Of a stretch of 64,000 nucleotides of DNA, positions 11,548-23,633 are shown piece by piece. The notes below the pieces were generated by a model. The model was not told the origin of the DNA. It saw only the letters and a list, made by a program, of their open reading frames with translations, and ran no database searches. The first letter of the stretch is position 1, and the number at the start of each line of letters is the position of its first letter. The DNA comes from Ulota crispa. Its lineage: Eukaryota > Streptophyta > Bryopsida > Orthotrichales > Orthotrichaceae. Both the position numbers and the translations under genes were made by a program. Location: positions 5,830,501-5,894,500 of the forward strand of contig OY987251.1 of assembly GCA_963920765.1 (NCBI GenBank), given 5' to 3'.

Positions 11548-14500
11548 ATGGGGTTCAGCTTGCCAGAACGATTACGAGTAGCGGAGCAACTCGACTCCAC
11601 AACGACGACAACAACGACGACAACAACGACGCCGACAACGACGACGACGACGTTGGTGGAGTTGTGTCGTGGGGTTTGCAAAAACGATGTCGACGACGGC
11701 GACGTCGACAGAGCCGGAGAGCTGCTGTGCTTTCTGATGGACTTGCAGGCGACGGCGATGCAGAGCTTCGTCGTCACCCACGGAGTCGTCGTCGACGGCA
11801 GCACCACCACGACTTACGACGGAATGGAGTTCGATCCCAAGGAGTACGTCGACTTGCCTCTCAAGTCCGCGTTGGACGTCACCAAGGCGGCGTTCCGCGC
11901 CTTGCCGCGTGCTCCCATCACTGGCTCCGTCGCACCAGGTCCGCCACATTTCCAAAGTCTGTCAGTCCGCGGCGAATCCGATGCAAATAACGAACTTAGA
12001 AGCCACGTGTGCATGCATAAACCTCCACCGATCGATCGACCGATCGAGATGGATGGGTCGATGGATCGATCGACTGTCGCCGTGCATTGAGTGTGATTCG
12101 TGACTAGACTTGACTAGACTAGTCGTTCGATCGGAGTTTTACTTTTCCGAACAATGTCATGAATTCTGTAACATCGTTCAATTGTTGTTATCTCATCCTT
12201 CTGTCGGGTTTTGGCGGATTTTGTCCTCGAGGTGCCACCAGTTGGGTGTCCCTTACGAGGTAGATAAGAGCATCGCCACGGCAGACGGAAAAGTAGACGG
12301 AACTGGACTTTAGCTGGAGGACTTGTGGTTCAGACCTCCATGGCATCACTGCTATTAACTTCCAAATAGTGCGGAAAGACGGAGAGAGTACAAGCTTGAG
12401 TGCACGTCATTGTGAAAGTCTTTTGTGTTCACGGTAGAGCTCATACTAGCCTCACGCCATTAACAATCTAGAGCTCAAAATAGCCTCACGGCATTAACAC
12501 GTTAGAGTTCACGGAAGGACTTGATTCCCTTGTCTGTAGTTGAAAGGTGCTCAAAACGGCAAGAGACGAGGGGTTCAAGTGAGCAGGATGGGATGCAAGG
12601 GTTTTGGAATTGGCAAAACTGTCACTGCAAATGATCCCCTCCTTGACCTCTTCAAAATATACATTTCATGTTCTCTTTCCAGTGAAAGGGGTGGAGCTGC
12701 TCTAATAGAGAGAAACGAGAGAAACAGCCCCACTAGCAATAAGCCAGCTTAGTAGAAGCTCATTAATACTTTAGCCATCCACTTTTAGAAACACCGTTTT
12801 TTTCCGTACCCGGATGAAGTGGATTGAGTTGACGTGCGTCACGATGCGGAGAGCCCCCCTTTAATTCGACTTATTATATCGGGGACCAAAAGATCTACAT
12901 ACGGCACCTGTCTTGCCTGGTGTTTAGAATTGCGAGAACTGTGCGCAGCGATCGTGCTCGAGACTGAGTGTGTTTATCTCAGTTGTTTAGAAATTTAGGG
13001 AAAATTTCATGGATATCCCTCAAGTTTGCCAGATTTTCATATATATCCCTTCTTTTTCCAAAAAATTCACAAATACCCTTGGATCAAAATTGTCAGGCGT
13101 CTGTTTTGTTCTGTTGTACTTCGGCATGCCATTTCCTTTCTTTGTGCGCACACATAATAAAATAGTAGTGTGCGCACAAAGGGAGTAGAAGAGAAGTGAC
13201 ATGCACAACTGAGCAAACACTTGAAAATTTTGGTCCATGGGTATTTGTGAAATTTCTGAAAAAGCACCTTTCTTTCTTTGTACACACATAACAAGAAAGA
13301 AGTGTGTGCACAAAGGGAGAAAAAGGGAAGTGACATGCACAAGAAGACAAAGGCCTGAAAATTTTGGTCCATGCAAGAGTATTTGCAAAATTTCTAAAAT
13401 AACAAGGGTATCTATGAAAATATGGCAAAACTTCAAGGATATGTATCCATGAAGTTTTCCCTAGAATAATATAACAAAGCTTACTGTGCATTGCTAGCAA
13501 CTAACACCATATTTGTTAATTTGGGAAAAACAGGTGTCCCACTTTGTAATCCACCTTAAACCCAAAAAGTTACTTTAAACCATATTTGAATGTATCAGAT
13601 TCAATATGAGCTAGTAAGATTTTTTCCCTTGCAAATTCCTCCTGTCAGGTGAGGACACGTGTATGTTTTAGGAGGCCACCTAAAACCTTCATATCAAAAT
13701 TTGAAAATCCCAAGATGTACAGTTTTTCCCAAATTAACGAATATGGTGTTAACTACTCGAACTCAGGATGATTGTGAGTAAGGATTCACTACAAGGAAAC
13801 GTTGTCAATTTGGTCCTTTTTTTGTAAATTCATACATGTCAATTTAGATGCTTTTTTTGTTAACTCAAATATTTTTTTGTCAATTTAGACAAGTTTAGTC
13901 AATTTTGGACGTCTCCATTTGGACACTATTTCTTTTTTTGTGAACATGTCGATCGATCTGACTGGTTTGATCACGTACGATGGCGTGGCAGAGAAGCTCA
14001 AGTGGTTTCTGCGGGAGTACTTCGACGCGGCGGGGAGCGACTTGGTGGCGCACACGCCGGTGGATTACGTCGCGGACCCGCAGGAGTTCCTGCCGCGAGT
14101 GCGGAACGCGGACGCGCGGGCTTGGGGCCTGCAAGTGCACTCGCTGTGGCCGTCGCTGACACGTCTCGTCTCTGCCGACGTGGAGCGCGAGCCCGACCGG
14201 CACACGCTGCTGCCTCTCCAGTTCCCTTTCGTGGTGCCCGGGGAGCGTTTTCGAGAGGTTTATTACTGGGACAGCTACTGGGTCATCAGGTGCGTGACCA
14301 TGCCTCACTCCCCTCTCCTCTCCTCTCACATTGCCAACTAAACAGTGTTTATGCATCCATGGTTTAGAGCCAACTAAGGTGGATTCGCTCGGGTCCCTAA
14401 GCTGCGTTGTCACATTGGTCCAACTCTAAACCCCCTAACCTCTTACCAATCTGGCGCAAAAGAAAATGGTCAAGGCGTGGATGCAGGCAGCTTTTTTTGT

Positions 14501-17500
14501 TGAATGTGTTTTAAAGTCGGGGCACAAACGTAACCTTGTATCCCGCTTGTCCTAACTTTTGGTCTAAATTTGCACAAAGTAACAACTTTGAGCTTAGGTC
14601 TCTTAGGTAGCTTTGTCTTCCAAGCCCAATAGTTTTGGGGTTGGTTCTTTTCTGGGTGCATGGGCATTGGGCTCCAGTTAGTTTCCCTAGTGTATTGGTG
14701 GTGGGTCTTGTTGCTTGAGTTGTAGATTTGAGGTTGGTATTGTTGACCTTTGTTTTGTAATCTATGTGTCACTTCTAGACCATTTTGGGATGGAGTGTTG
14801 TATTTGAGGGAAAATTTGATATATATCCTTGAAGTTTGTAATATTTGTATACGTGCCTTTGATTCTTTAAAAATTGCATAAATATCTGTGGACCATATTT
14901 TTTAGGCGTTTGTTATGTTGTGCATACCACTTTCTTCTCCCTTTGTGCGCACCCTACTTCTTTCTAATGGAAGTGACAAAACAACTGCTTAAAATTTATG
15001 GTCCGATAGTATTTGTGCAATTGGACATCTGTACAAATATCGCAAACTTCAGGGGTATCCATCAAAATTTTCTTGTATTTTACCTCTGCATAAAAGCTTC
15101 TGTCATTTGAGTCAAAAATATTAAAAAACTACATATTTCAAATCTTTTCTTTTCACAATCTCTTCGTACGAAGCACAATCTCCGCGCATTCTGAGGTTTG
15201 TTTGGTTGTTCTGGACATGTGGAGCAGAGGTTTACTCGCAAGCAAAATGACGCAAACAGCAGCTGGAATGGTGGACAATTTCTTATCGATAGTGCAAACG
15301 CACGGGTTCGTTCCCAACGGCACACGCACATATTACGAGAATCGCAGGTTAGTGGCGTTCTCAAACTCAACCCTTTAACCCCCTTTTCCAAATAAGTAGT
15401 TTAAATCTATATCCGCACTTCGGTCTAATCGCCATAGCCGAGTCCAAAGTGGCAACAGTGTTCTGTTTTCACAACAAACGCGATATTCGTTGATTTGGGA
15501 AAAATGGTACATTTTGGGACTTTCTGGAAGTGAGTCAAGAAATTTGAGGTGATCACCTCAAACCGACACGTGTCCTCACCTGAGAGGAGGGATTTGCGAG
15601 GGAAAAAATCTTAGTGGCTCAAATAGAATATGATATCTTCGAATCTGATTTTAAAGTAACTTTTTGGATTTGAGGGGAAAAAAATTGGGACCTCTGTTTT
15701 TCCTAAATTACCAAATATTGTGTTACATAAAATCTACTCTTGTTGTCAAAAACATGATATCTGTTAATTTGGGGCAAAAAAAAAGCAACTTTGGGACTTT
15801 TGAGTTTTATGTTTTTAAGAGCTTTTTGGTGATTTAGAGTGGGTTTTATGATGATTTCTTTAAGACCTTACTCCAATGATAAAATATCTTGAAGAAATTT
15901 TCAAAACAATCACTTTAAATCACCAAATATTCTCAGAAATGCAATATCCCAAAATTTGGTTTTGGAAAAGACTGTTTCCCAAAGTAACAGAATATTGTGT
16001 TGTGAGCTCGTCATAGAGTTTTTGGATTTGTGGCTTTTTGTTTGTCTAAGCGGTGTTTATGTATGCATGTGGTGTGGATGGTAGCCAGCCTCCATTTCTC
16101 AGTCGGATGGTCCGCGCCATCTTTGCTGAGACCGGCGATCTCAGCTTGGCCACCAGGGCGCTGCCGCTCCTGTTGCAAGAGTACGAGTTTTGGACTACTG
16201 GTGAGTCTTTATTCCCCGTCCCCATTCCCGTTGCCTTGTTCTCGTCTTGCTCTCTACCCCTCTAAAAATTTCAGTTTTGTGAACACTATAATGAACCATC
16301 AAATATTAGGCCAAAAATGCCTAATAGTTGTCGACTTTTTTAATATCCAATAACTTTTTTTTGGCATTTTTTGTGTGCATTGGAATGCCCTAATTTTGAC
16401 ATTGTAAAACTAAACAAAAAAAGAAACAAAAAAGAGAGATTAAGTTAAAGAATGTGACGTGTGCAGAGCCTCATGAAGTAGTGATTCGAGATGGGCAAGG
16501 CCGTGTGCACCGGCTCAGCCGGTACTGCGCTCATTGGGACCAGCCTCGTCCTGAGTGCTCCACCATTGTACGTTGAAACTCTCCCCCCTCCCACAAATTA
16601 AATTTGGTTTATTGTTCAAAACATTAGAAGACAAATATCAGTGTGGTTTTTGTCAATTCCTATAAAAGTCACCACCACCACTTTTTGACCATTTATTCAC
16701 TTAAAATTTCCTTCATTAAGTGACCAAGGTAAATATAGAAAAAACATATTCTTGGAAGCTATTTGTCAATATAAGCAACTTACAAAATATGTTGTTGTCA
16801 CTCTAAAATTTAGTGTAGCAATTTTTTTCTTCTTTTCAGCTCCTTTTTAGCTTCTATTTTTCATTGGAGCTATGTGGGTTAGCTTTTATTCAACTTGAGG
16901 TGACTCCTTTTTGACCATTTAGTCAACAATCAAGCAGGGGTGAATATCTTCCTAACATGATGTCATGCCACGTCAATAAACTACAGGGGATTGCAAACAT
17001 CTCCAACCCTAATTTGTAGTTTCTTTAATTTACAATTTGGTTTTAGGGTGTAGGGATTAAGGCTTTGGGCGTTGCACGGGTACTTATGAGGTTCTAAACT
17101 GGGGTGGGAATCGGGGTTTTAAATGGTCAGGATAAAGGAATTGCAGAAGGGTTTAGTAAATTGAAGCAACAGCAGCTGTACCGTGAGATTGCCACTGGAG
17201 CCGAGTCAGGGTGGGATTTCAGTTCACGATGGATGGGGTAAACATTTCAATTTTCTCTGCCCTTGTTCCTAATGGTTTAAATGTGAGAGTGTTCTTGTAT
17301 GAGGCCCTTATCTTACACTTCTAAGCATTTTAATGTGTGCAATGGTGTGATTTTTGAGATATTTGTAAAAAAAAAGTGGATAATGAATGATTTTATTTAA
17401 AGAGTACTGACATTGTTCCATTACAAGCAAAGCTATGCTTACACCCAACCTGCTTATTGAAGATCAACCAAGTGTATGAATAGATGAGTTGTTATTGTTT

Positions 17501-20500
17501 GTAACAAGGTTTTTCTTACTAGAGAGGTGATCAAATTCTAAATAATTTATTGAGTACCTTCTAAATTTTCTCATTGTTTCTCTCATTTGCAATGAACATG
17601 GAATGTATTAGATGAAAAAATTAGGTTTTTTTTGTCCCATACAACTCGACTTTTATTTTTACTTCTTTCAATTTGTTTGCCATAAAAATTGTGCCATCGA
17701 ATATATTATGAGACTGATTGATTTGACCCTAGCCACTAACACACCCCTACACCTCTCCTTTCCCTCCCATGGAAAAAAAGTTGCACATTCTATACGCAAG
17801 ATTTCCTTTGACAAGTTTTGCAACTTTTCCCCTTCTTTATTCATAATATTTCTTTAGTTCTTTTTAAACTATGCTTTTTCTTAATTTCCTTTTTTGATAA
17901 TTTCTTGCTTTCTTTTTAATCTTTTATTTATTTTGGGTGTGTGCCAGAGATGAGGAAAATTTGTCCACCATGAAGACATCGTCTATCATTCCAGTGGATC
18001 TCAACGCATTCCTTCTTCAGGTACGTGAGCCACACCTTTGGATGGAGAACACCCCACAAAGGCCACCACTTAAGGTAGGCGCACCCATAAGCGTGGAAAT
18101 AAGGGTTTGGAGTAGGTAAAACAGTTGACTAATTTTAAAAAAATATTGGAAACCGAAAATATTGGCATTAATTTCAAGGTTCCAACTACAAGCATTTGTT
18201 CACGAAGATTTTTCAAAGTCCAAAATCACTGAAATTGTACGAACCATGTGTAAGAGATGCTAAAAACAAGGTTTGTTGGTTCTTAAATAGTGAGATGGGT
18301 ACTCAAAACCTCATGCTAGTCACCCACAACCATCACTTCATCACCCATAACCATCACTTAGTCACCCACAACCATTTGTTTTTTTATTGATTAGCCCTTG
18401 CCACTGTCAGGTGACGGCCATGGGGACATAGCGCTTATGGATGCTGCTACCTTACACACTTTTAGGTTGAGAATTCAGCTAAGATGAATACACCCAATGC
18501 TAACTCCTGCAATTAATGCCGTCACAAATGTATAGCGCAAAAACATCCAAAATTTGAAGTTTAGACTAGTCATAGATAGCTTATCATCTGTGACGTGTAG
18601 ATTTCAGATTTTAGATGTTTTTGTGCTGTATATGTGACGGCATTAGGTGCAGGTGTTGGCATTGGGTGTACTCACCTTAATATCAAAGCGCGCATTTTCC
18701 CATAATGCTTGCAAGCAAGCATAATGGCATTTGACAAAGTCTTTACTAATCTATATTACAAAGTGTGGGTTGTCCGTCACAAGTTCTATTAGAGAGAGGA
18801 AGAGAGGAAAAGCATCCAAAGGGAGGTGAAAGTCATTGAATCTTTTTTTAAAACATCTTTTATGAGTTTGAATTTCTATGTTACAAAGTATTGAGTTTCA
18901 AGTATTGGGTGTCAAGCATTGGGTGTTGTAAGGCACTCAAATTTTGAAATTTGAAGGTAAGGAGAGGAAGAATCAAAGAAAGAAAAAAATGTCATATTCG
19001 TTAATTTGGGTCAAAAGGGTCATTTTGGGACTTTTGAAAATTTGGGAAGATTGGGGTGATCACCCCAAAGCAAGCCCCTTTGGTACACTTGTCCTCACCT
19101 AAGATGAGAAATTTGTGAGGGAAAAAATCTTAGTGGCTCAGACTGAACTTGATACTTTTGAATCTGATTTGAGGTGACTATTTTGGATTGAGGTGGAGTA
19201 CATAATGGTACCTTTGTTTTTCCCAAATTAATGAAAATGACTTTTAAAGTGAAAAGTCAGCTAAAAAGTCCTAGGAAATTAAGAAAGACATGGCGCAAAG
19301 TGCATGCAAGGCACACTAGTGAATAACAAAATGATGAGCTTTGTCTTCTCCTTCAGATGGAGTGCGACATAGCCATGTTGGCAAAAGTTTTGAACGACGT
19401 GGTAGTGGCAAAGCACTTCACCAGAGCTGCTGATGCTCGCAGACGAGCCTTTGAGGCCATCCTCTGGAATGAACTCATGGGCCAGTGGCTGGACTACTGG
19501 CTTCCCTTACAAAAGCCCGCCCACATGCGAAAGGTACTAACCCCCTCTCTCTCACACTCTTCATATGAATGTTAAGTCCATCTTTTGTTGTTGTTTTTTA
19601 CAAGTAAACGTCCCATGGAGATAGTAGATACGATGTTGTGTATTTGGCATTTGTTACCAACAAGAAGTTTTAATTTGGGATTTCAAATAGCTCACTAGAG
19701 TTGCATTAATCTATATTTCAACTTTGTTGATTTCAAATGTAGTAAGAATGTGAATCCATTCCCAATACAAGAATAATATCTTTTATTGTCATGGTTGCAA
19801 AGGATGCGTTTAGACATTTAAGGGTTAAGACAGAAACATGTCATTTTTTTAGAATTATATGTCATAGTCCTTTGTGAATATTGGAAGTTTTGTACATCCA
19901 TGGGTTGAGGATGAAGTTGGGATGGAACTAATTATGTCTCAATACTTGCCTTGCTACTTTGCAACATGACCTACTTGTAGATCAACCATAAGATACAAGT
20001 TTGGGCATTTGCTAAGGACAGGGTGGTTCACACAATGTCCCACATCCCAAGTCCCACTGAGATTTGAGAATTTGAGTTGAAATGTTGGACTTAGTGCTTC
20101 ACACTATGTCCTAGGTCCCATGTCTTGATTTAGTTGTCTTTTACTTACATGGCAGCACGCTTTGAAAGTTTTGGCACTAGAGAAAGTGGGACTTCCACTT
20201 GAGGTTTTGGGTTGATTTGTTTTGCTAGACCTAGTTTGTAGCCAAAGTCTCACCAATATTTGTTTGCATAAAATATTTGTAACTTTGTTTTAGTACTCAT
20301 TTTTACCCTTAAGGTAGCAGCATCCATAAGCGTTGCGTTCCCATGCTTGTTACCTGATAGTGACAGGGCTAATCAATAAAAAAACAAATGGTTGTGGGTG
20401 ATGGTTATGGGTGATGAAGTGATGGTTGTGGGTGACTAGCATGAGGTTTTGAGTACCCATCTCACTATTTAAGAACCAACAAGCCTTGTGTTTAGCATCT

Positions 20501-23500
20501 CTTACACATGGTTCTTACAATTTCAGTGATTTTGGACTTTGAAAAATCTTCGTGAACAAATACTTGCACTTGGAACCTTGAAAATGATGCCAATATTTTT
20601 GGTTTCCATTTCCTAACTTACAATATTTTTTTCAAAGTTAGTCAACTGTTTTACCTACTCCAAAACCTTTATTTCCATGCTAATGGGTGCACCTACCTTA
20701 TAACCCAACAAAGCTTCAATCTCACATTGAACTTGTAATCAAAAATGGGACGTGGGATGTAGTGTGAACAACCCCTAAGTTGCACACAATTATTTATGTC
20801 CAATAATCTAACTTGCCACTATGTAGCACAAACTGGTTACCTAGTACACAAACCATTTTACTTAATGTGAACCAATGTTGAGGAAGAGTTTGGAACTTCC
20901 TTGGTAAAAGAAACTACATTTCTCATTTTAGATTGGGTGTTTTTAGCGCATGCACTTCGCTATTGCCTATAGTACTTACAGTACTTCTACTATAGTAAAA
21001 ACCGGCTAGATTTTTGGGAAACTTTTTAATCTTCTTGATTCAAGTTTCAACTGGTTTTTTGACATTTCATTTGGTTGCCTTCTTCTTATTTTTTAAAATT
21101 CAAATCTCCCCGCTCAGTGATATGAATGCATACACCAACCAAAAAGTACAAAGTTGGACGTTGCAAATCCACAAACTTTTATAGAAACTTTATACTTTAA
21201 AGTGAACCCATTACCCGTATATGGAATAATGACTTTTCCTCGTGTTGCAGAGCATGTACGTGTGGGACAGCAGCAGGTTGAATCAAAACGTATATGCCTC
21301 AAACTTCGTGCCTTTATGGTGCAATATATTCTCTCCAGGTCATTGAACTTTTTCATTTAAAGTTTTACTCCTTTTTCCTCCACTTTGATCACTTTTTTAG
21401 TTTATTACTTTTTGATGCCTTCTGTCCCACATGTTTTTTTAGGTCATGATTTTTTCTTTATTTTCATCCTGGTATTAGATTTTTAACGTGTTTTCATTTT
21501 TTCGTTTTTTGTTTTTTAATGTTTTACAGGAGATTCAAAAATTGATAAAGTAGTGGAGGCGCTCTCCACCTCGGGCCTAGTGCAGCCTGCAGGAATCGCC
21601 ACCTCGTTAATGGAGACGGGGCAGCAGTGGTTTGTACCAAACTTAAGCTCTACTTTGTTGTTAATGCAAAAGCTTTTTCACACCCTTAAATCCATAAAAG
21701 AGACAAAAAGTGGGTTGCTTTTTTAGCAGTTTATATATTTCAAGGAGAGTAACAAAAAATGGATTTAGATGAAGAATTAAAACCCACATTTTTCAGTACC
21801 AAAAGTAACATGGCTTCAGTGTGATTTGTACCATATTCATAGTACTTTGTTTTTTTTGTTGATACAAAGTTTCACTCCTTTTGTGTACATATAGTACAAA
21901 CAGTGATCGCTTTCATAATTGAGAAAGCTTCAAGGAAAATAACAAAATGTACCGAAGAAACCCACATTTTCAAACTATGTCTTGAAACTGTAGGATAAGT
22001 GCCTCATGCAAGAGGATTCTCACTTTTAAGCCATTGGGAACAAGGGTAGAGGTCAAGTAACCAGTGGTGCAAATGTGAGATTGCTTGTACGTGAAACCCT
22101 TAACTTGTGTAAATATTGTTTGAAGAAAATACCAATAATTGTATTTTTGCTAACAAGAGTGAGGTGAGGTTATGCAAAGTGACACCACTTTGTAATTTTG
22201 TTATCATGTTCACAAGTATAAGGACAACTAAAAATGCAATTTTTTTTGATCAAGCGCTTGTTTACGCTGCTATAATTGATATGGTGTTAGTTTTTTGTTT
22301 TTTGAATTAGAGTCATGCTCAACATAACATTCAATAGCACTTAACAAGCCTGCCCTCCCTCCAACTGAAGAATGTGGAATATTCCACACCCATTAGTAGC
22401 TAAGAGGACACTTGGTTGAATTTGTCAAAGAGTTTATGAAAGAGAGACTCAGTTTAGTGCACATATGTCAATGTGGGAACCAGGCATGTCAAAAAAAAAA
22501 ATTTGTTATGATGAAGTTCGTGAATAATACCTGAAAAGAGGGAAAGGCAGCCTCTCTTCAGGCTCCTGAATGTTATGGAAAGGGTCATTCTAAGCGTTTG
22601 AAGTTGTGATTTTTTTTTCTAGGGACTTTCCAAATGCCTGGGCTCCGCTCCAGCACATGATCATTGAGAGCCTCATGATGTCAGGATGTAAGAAAGCAAG
22701 AGCCATGGCCATGGCCATCATGTGCTCCTGGTTGCAATCAAACTACGCGGCATTCCTAAGCAGTGGCCACATGCTTGAAAAATATGACGCGCGGTATTGC
22801 GGAGAAGTTGGTGGGGGTGGAGAGTATACAACCCAAGTAAGTTCTCCAATTAATAAATAAAATTGCTCATATTCAACTTTACAGTTTATTTTACTTCTTT
22901 GTCCTTTGCAACTTGTTTCTTATTTTTATTTTTTGTCTATGGGTTCATAAAATTTTACACTAAATGGTGCAATTAGGTTACCTTAAAAATTAGGTTGCCT
23001 TACCTCTAGAAAGTTCTCTTATGACTTCTTGCTTGGTCACTTGAAGACCATTGCAACTCTCTTGATACTAGGATTTCACATGGTTAACAACTTGACGTTG
23101 CTAGTTTGTTTTGTTTTTCTGCAGCTTTGTTGTTGTTGTCAAACTTTTAAAAAATAATTATTACAATGATTATCAATGAACATAATTGTATTATCAATTA
23201 GTATTTATATAGTGTAAAATGACAAGAAATTAGTATGGGGCAGCCTAAGTGCACTATTTAGTGTGGTCTTTTCTCCAACCACTTTTCTTTTGTGTCATGG
23301 TGATTGGTCAATTGGACCCAATCATGGACACAACTCCACATCATTCTCTCAAGTGAGCAAAGTTGCCGGTTTACACGCAAGTTCTGTAATCGGTTCCTAT
23401 ATATTTCCCTAAATTATTTAATTTAATTTTTTTTTAAAAGAGACTTTGTATGACTCAATACAAGGTTTTGAATTGTATAATTTCTTACAATTCTTTTGTT

Positions 23501-23633
23501 TTGGGTTTTGGATCTGATTTGGGTGGGTGGTTTTCAGACTGGATTTGGATGGACTAATGGCATTGTTCTAGTTCTGCTGAATGACTATGGCTGGCCTGAG
23601 GATTTGCCACTTGATCCTGGTTGTGCAAGATGA
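11548..23633 (+). CDS. TRE1: Trehalase (glycoside hydrolase family 37), 12 exons
   Basis: Hydrolyses trehalose to two glucose molecules, and in plants keeps this signalling sugar low. Exons joined by matching splice phase: 11548-11938, 13992-14289, 15228-15347, 16085-16200, 16467-16567, 17131-17237, 17948-18020, 19357-19533, 21251-21338, 21530-21629, 22623-22836, 23538-23633. They total 1881 nt, or 626 aa, and every intron is GT-AG. Both family signatures are present: PGERFREVYYWDSYW (residues 213-227) and QQWDFPNAWAP (522-532). Also seen are SGWDFSSRW, whose Asp371 is the expected catalytic acid, and MLEKYD (Glu576, probable base) followed by GGGGEY. The ATG follows an in-frame TAG at 11533. 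The N-terminus has a threonine run (about residues 18-34) from ACN triplets, and I see no clear signal or membrane segment there, although plant trehalases often have one. Introns 1, 2, 3, 7 and 8 contain MITEs. The reading frame is intact, so the gene looks functional. Confidence 0.95.
11596..11655 (+). repeat. ACN trinucleotide microsatellite in trehalase exon 1
   Basis: A run of ACA/ACG triplets encodes the threonine tract near the trehalase N-terminus, broken by one CCG (Pro). Because it is a triplet repeat, length changes would keep the frame. Confidence 0.8.
12996..13463. mobile_element. Long-TIR MITE (TAGGGAAAA family), trehalase intron 1
   Basis: TAGGGAAAATTTCATGGATA and ATCCATGAAGTTTTCCCTA open and close an inverted repeat of about 55 bp. 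Inside, a unit of about 120 bp is tandemly doubled (about 13133-13253 and 13275-13400), each with a TGTGCGCACAAAGGG-like dyad. Confidence 0.82.
13503..13750. mobile_element. GTTAATTTGGG-family MITE, type A, trehalase intron 1
   Basis: AACACCATATTTGTTAATTT and AAATTAACGAATATGGTGTT are inverted ends with one mismatch. The interior has the type A block CAGGTGAGGACACGTGT and ATTTTTTCCC. Confidence 0.82.
14806..15073. mobile_element. Long-TIR MITE (TAGGGAAAA family), trehalase intron 2
   Basis: GAGGGAAAATTTGATATATA left and TATCCATCAAAATTTTC right. Interior CTTTGTGCGCAC and GGCGTTTGTTATGTTGTGC motifs are shared with 12996-13463. Confidence 0.72.
15476..15724. mobile_element. GTTAATTTGGG-family MITE, type A, trehalase intron 3
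   Basis: GATATTCGTTGATTTGGG and CCTAAATTACCAAATATTG ends; interior GTCCTCACCTGAGAGGAGG and GAGGGAAAAAATCTTAG as in the other type A copies. Confidence 0.78.
15748..16001. mobile_element. GTTAATTTGGG-family MITE, type B, trehalase intron 3
   Basis: ACATGATATCTGTTAATTTG left and CAGAATATTGTGTT right. The interior differs from type A and matches 29856-30106 (TTGGTGATTTAGAG-like, ATGATTTCTT). It sits 23 bp after the type A copy. Confidence 0.75.
18071..18454. mobile_element. TAAGGTAG-family MITE, 384 bp, in trehalase intron 7
   Basis: TAAGGTAGGCGCACCCATAA and TTATGGATGCTGCTACCTTA are inverted ends. The interior carries repeated CACCCAYAACCATCACTT motifs and is found inverted at 20310-20700. Confidence 0.85.
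18987..19245. mobile_element. GTTAATTTGGG-family MITE, type A, trehalase intron 7
   Basis: GTCATATTCGTTAATTTGGG left and CCCAAATTAATGAAAATGAC right, with the type A interior GAGGGAAAAAATCTTAGTGG. Confidence 0.78.
19600..19824. mobile_element. TTAA-type MITE, 229 bp class, inverted, in trehalase intron 8
   Basis: The right terminus TAGACATTTAAGGG is followed by TTAA (19825-19828). The interior is the reverse complement of 8334-8562, including GCATTTGTTACCAACAAG. The left TTAA is degraded to GTAA, so the left limit is approximate. Confidence 0.75.
20016..20775. mobile_element. PIF/Harbinger-like MITE with a nested element
   Basis: GGGTGGTTCACACAATGTCC on the left and TAGTGTGAACAACCCC on the right, bordered by TAA on both sides. 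The host is about 370 bp; the rest is a TAAGGTAG-type element (20310-20700) inserted into it. Located in trehalase intron 8. Confidence 0.82.
20310..20700. mobile_element. TAAGGTAG-family MITE, 391 bp, nested
   Basis: TAAGGTAGCAGCATCCATAA and TGGGTGCACCTACCTTA termini. It is an inverted near-copy of 18071-18454 only 2 kb away, and is inserted within the Harbinger-like element 20016-20775. Confidence 0.85.
22970..23270. repeat. Dispersed repeat, copy 1 (trehalase intron 11)
   Basis: About 300 bp matching 51207-51500, including AGGTTGCCTTACC, AGTTTGTTTTG and ACAAGAAATTAGTATGGGGC-like blocks in the same order. I see no clean termini. Confidence 0.65.

Noticed and set aside
13787-13800. Isolated CACTACAAGGAAAC, CACTA-like end
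   Set aside because: No inverted partner was found nearby, so it cannot be called an element.
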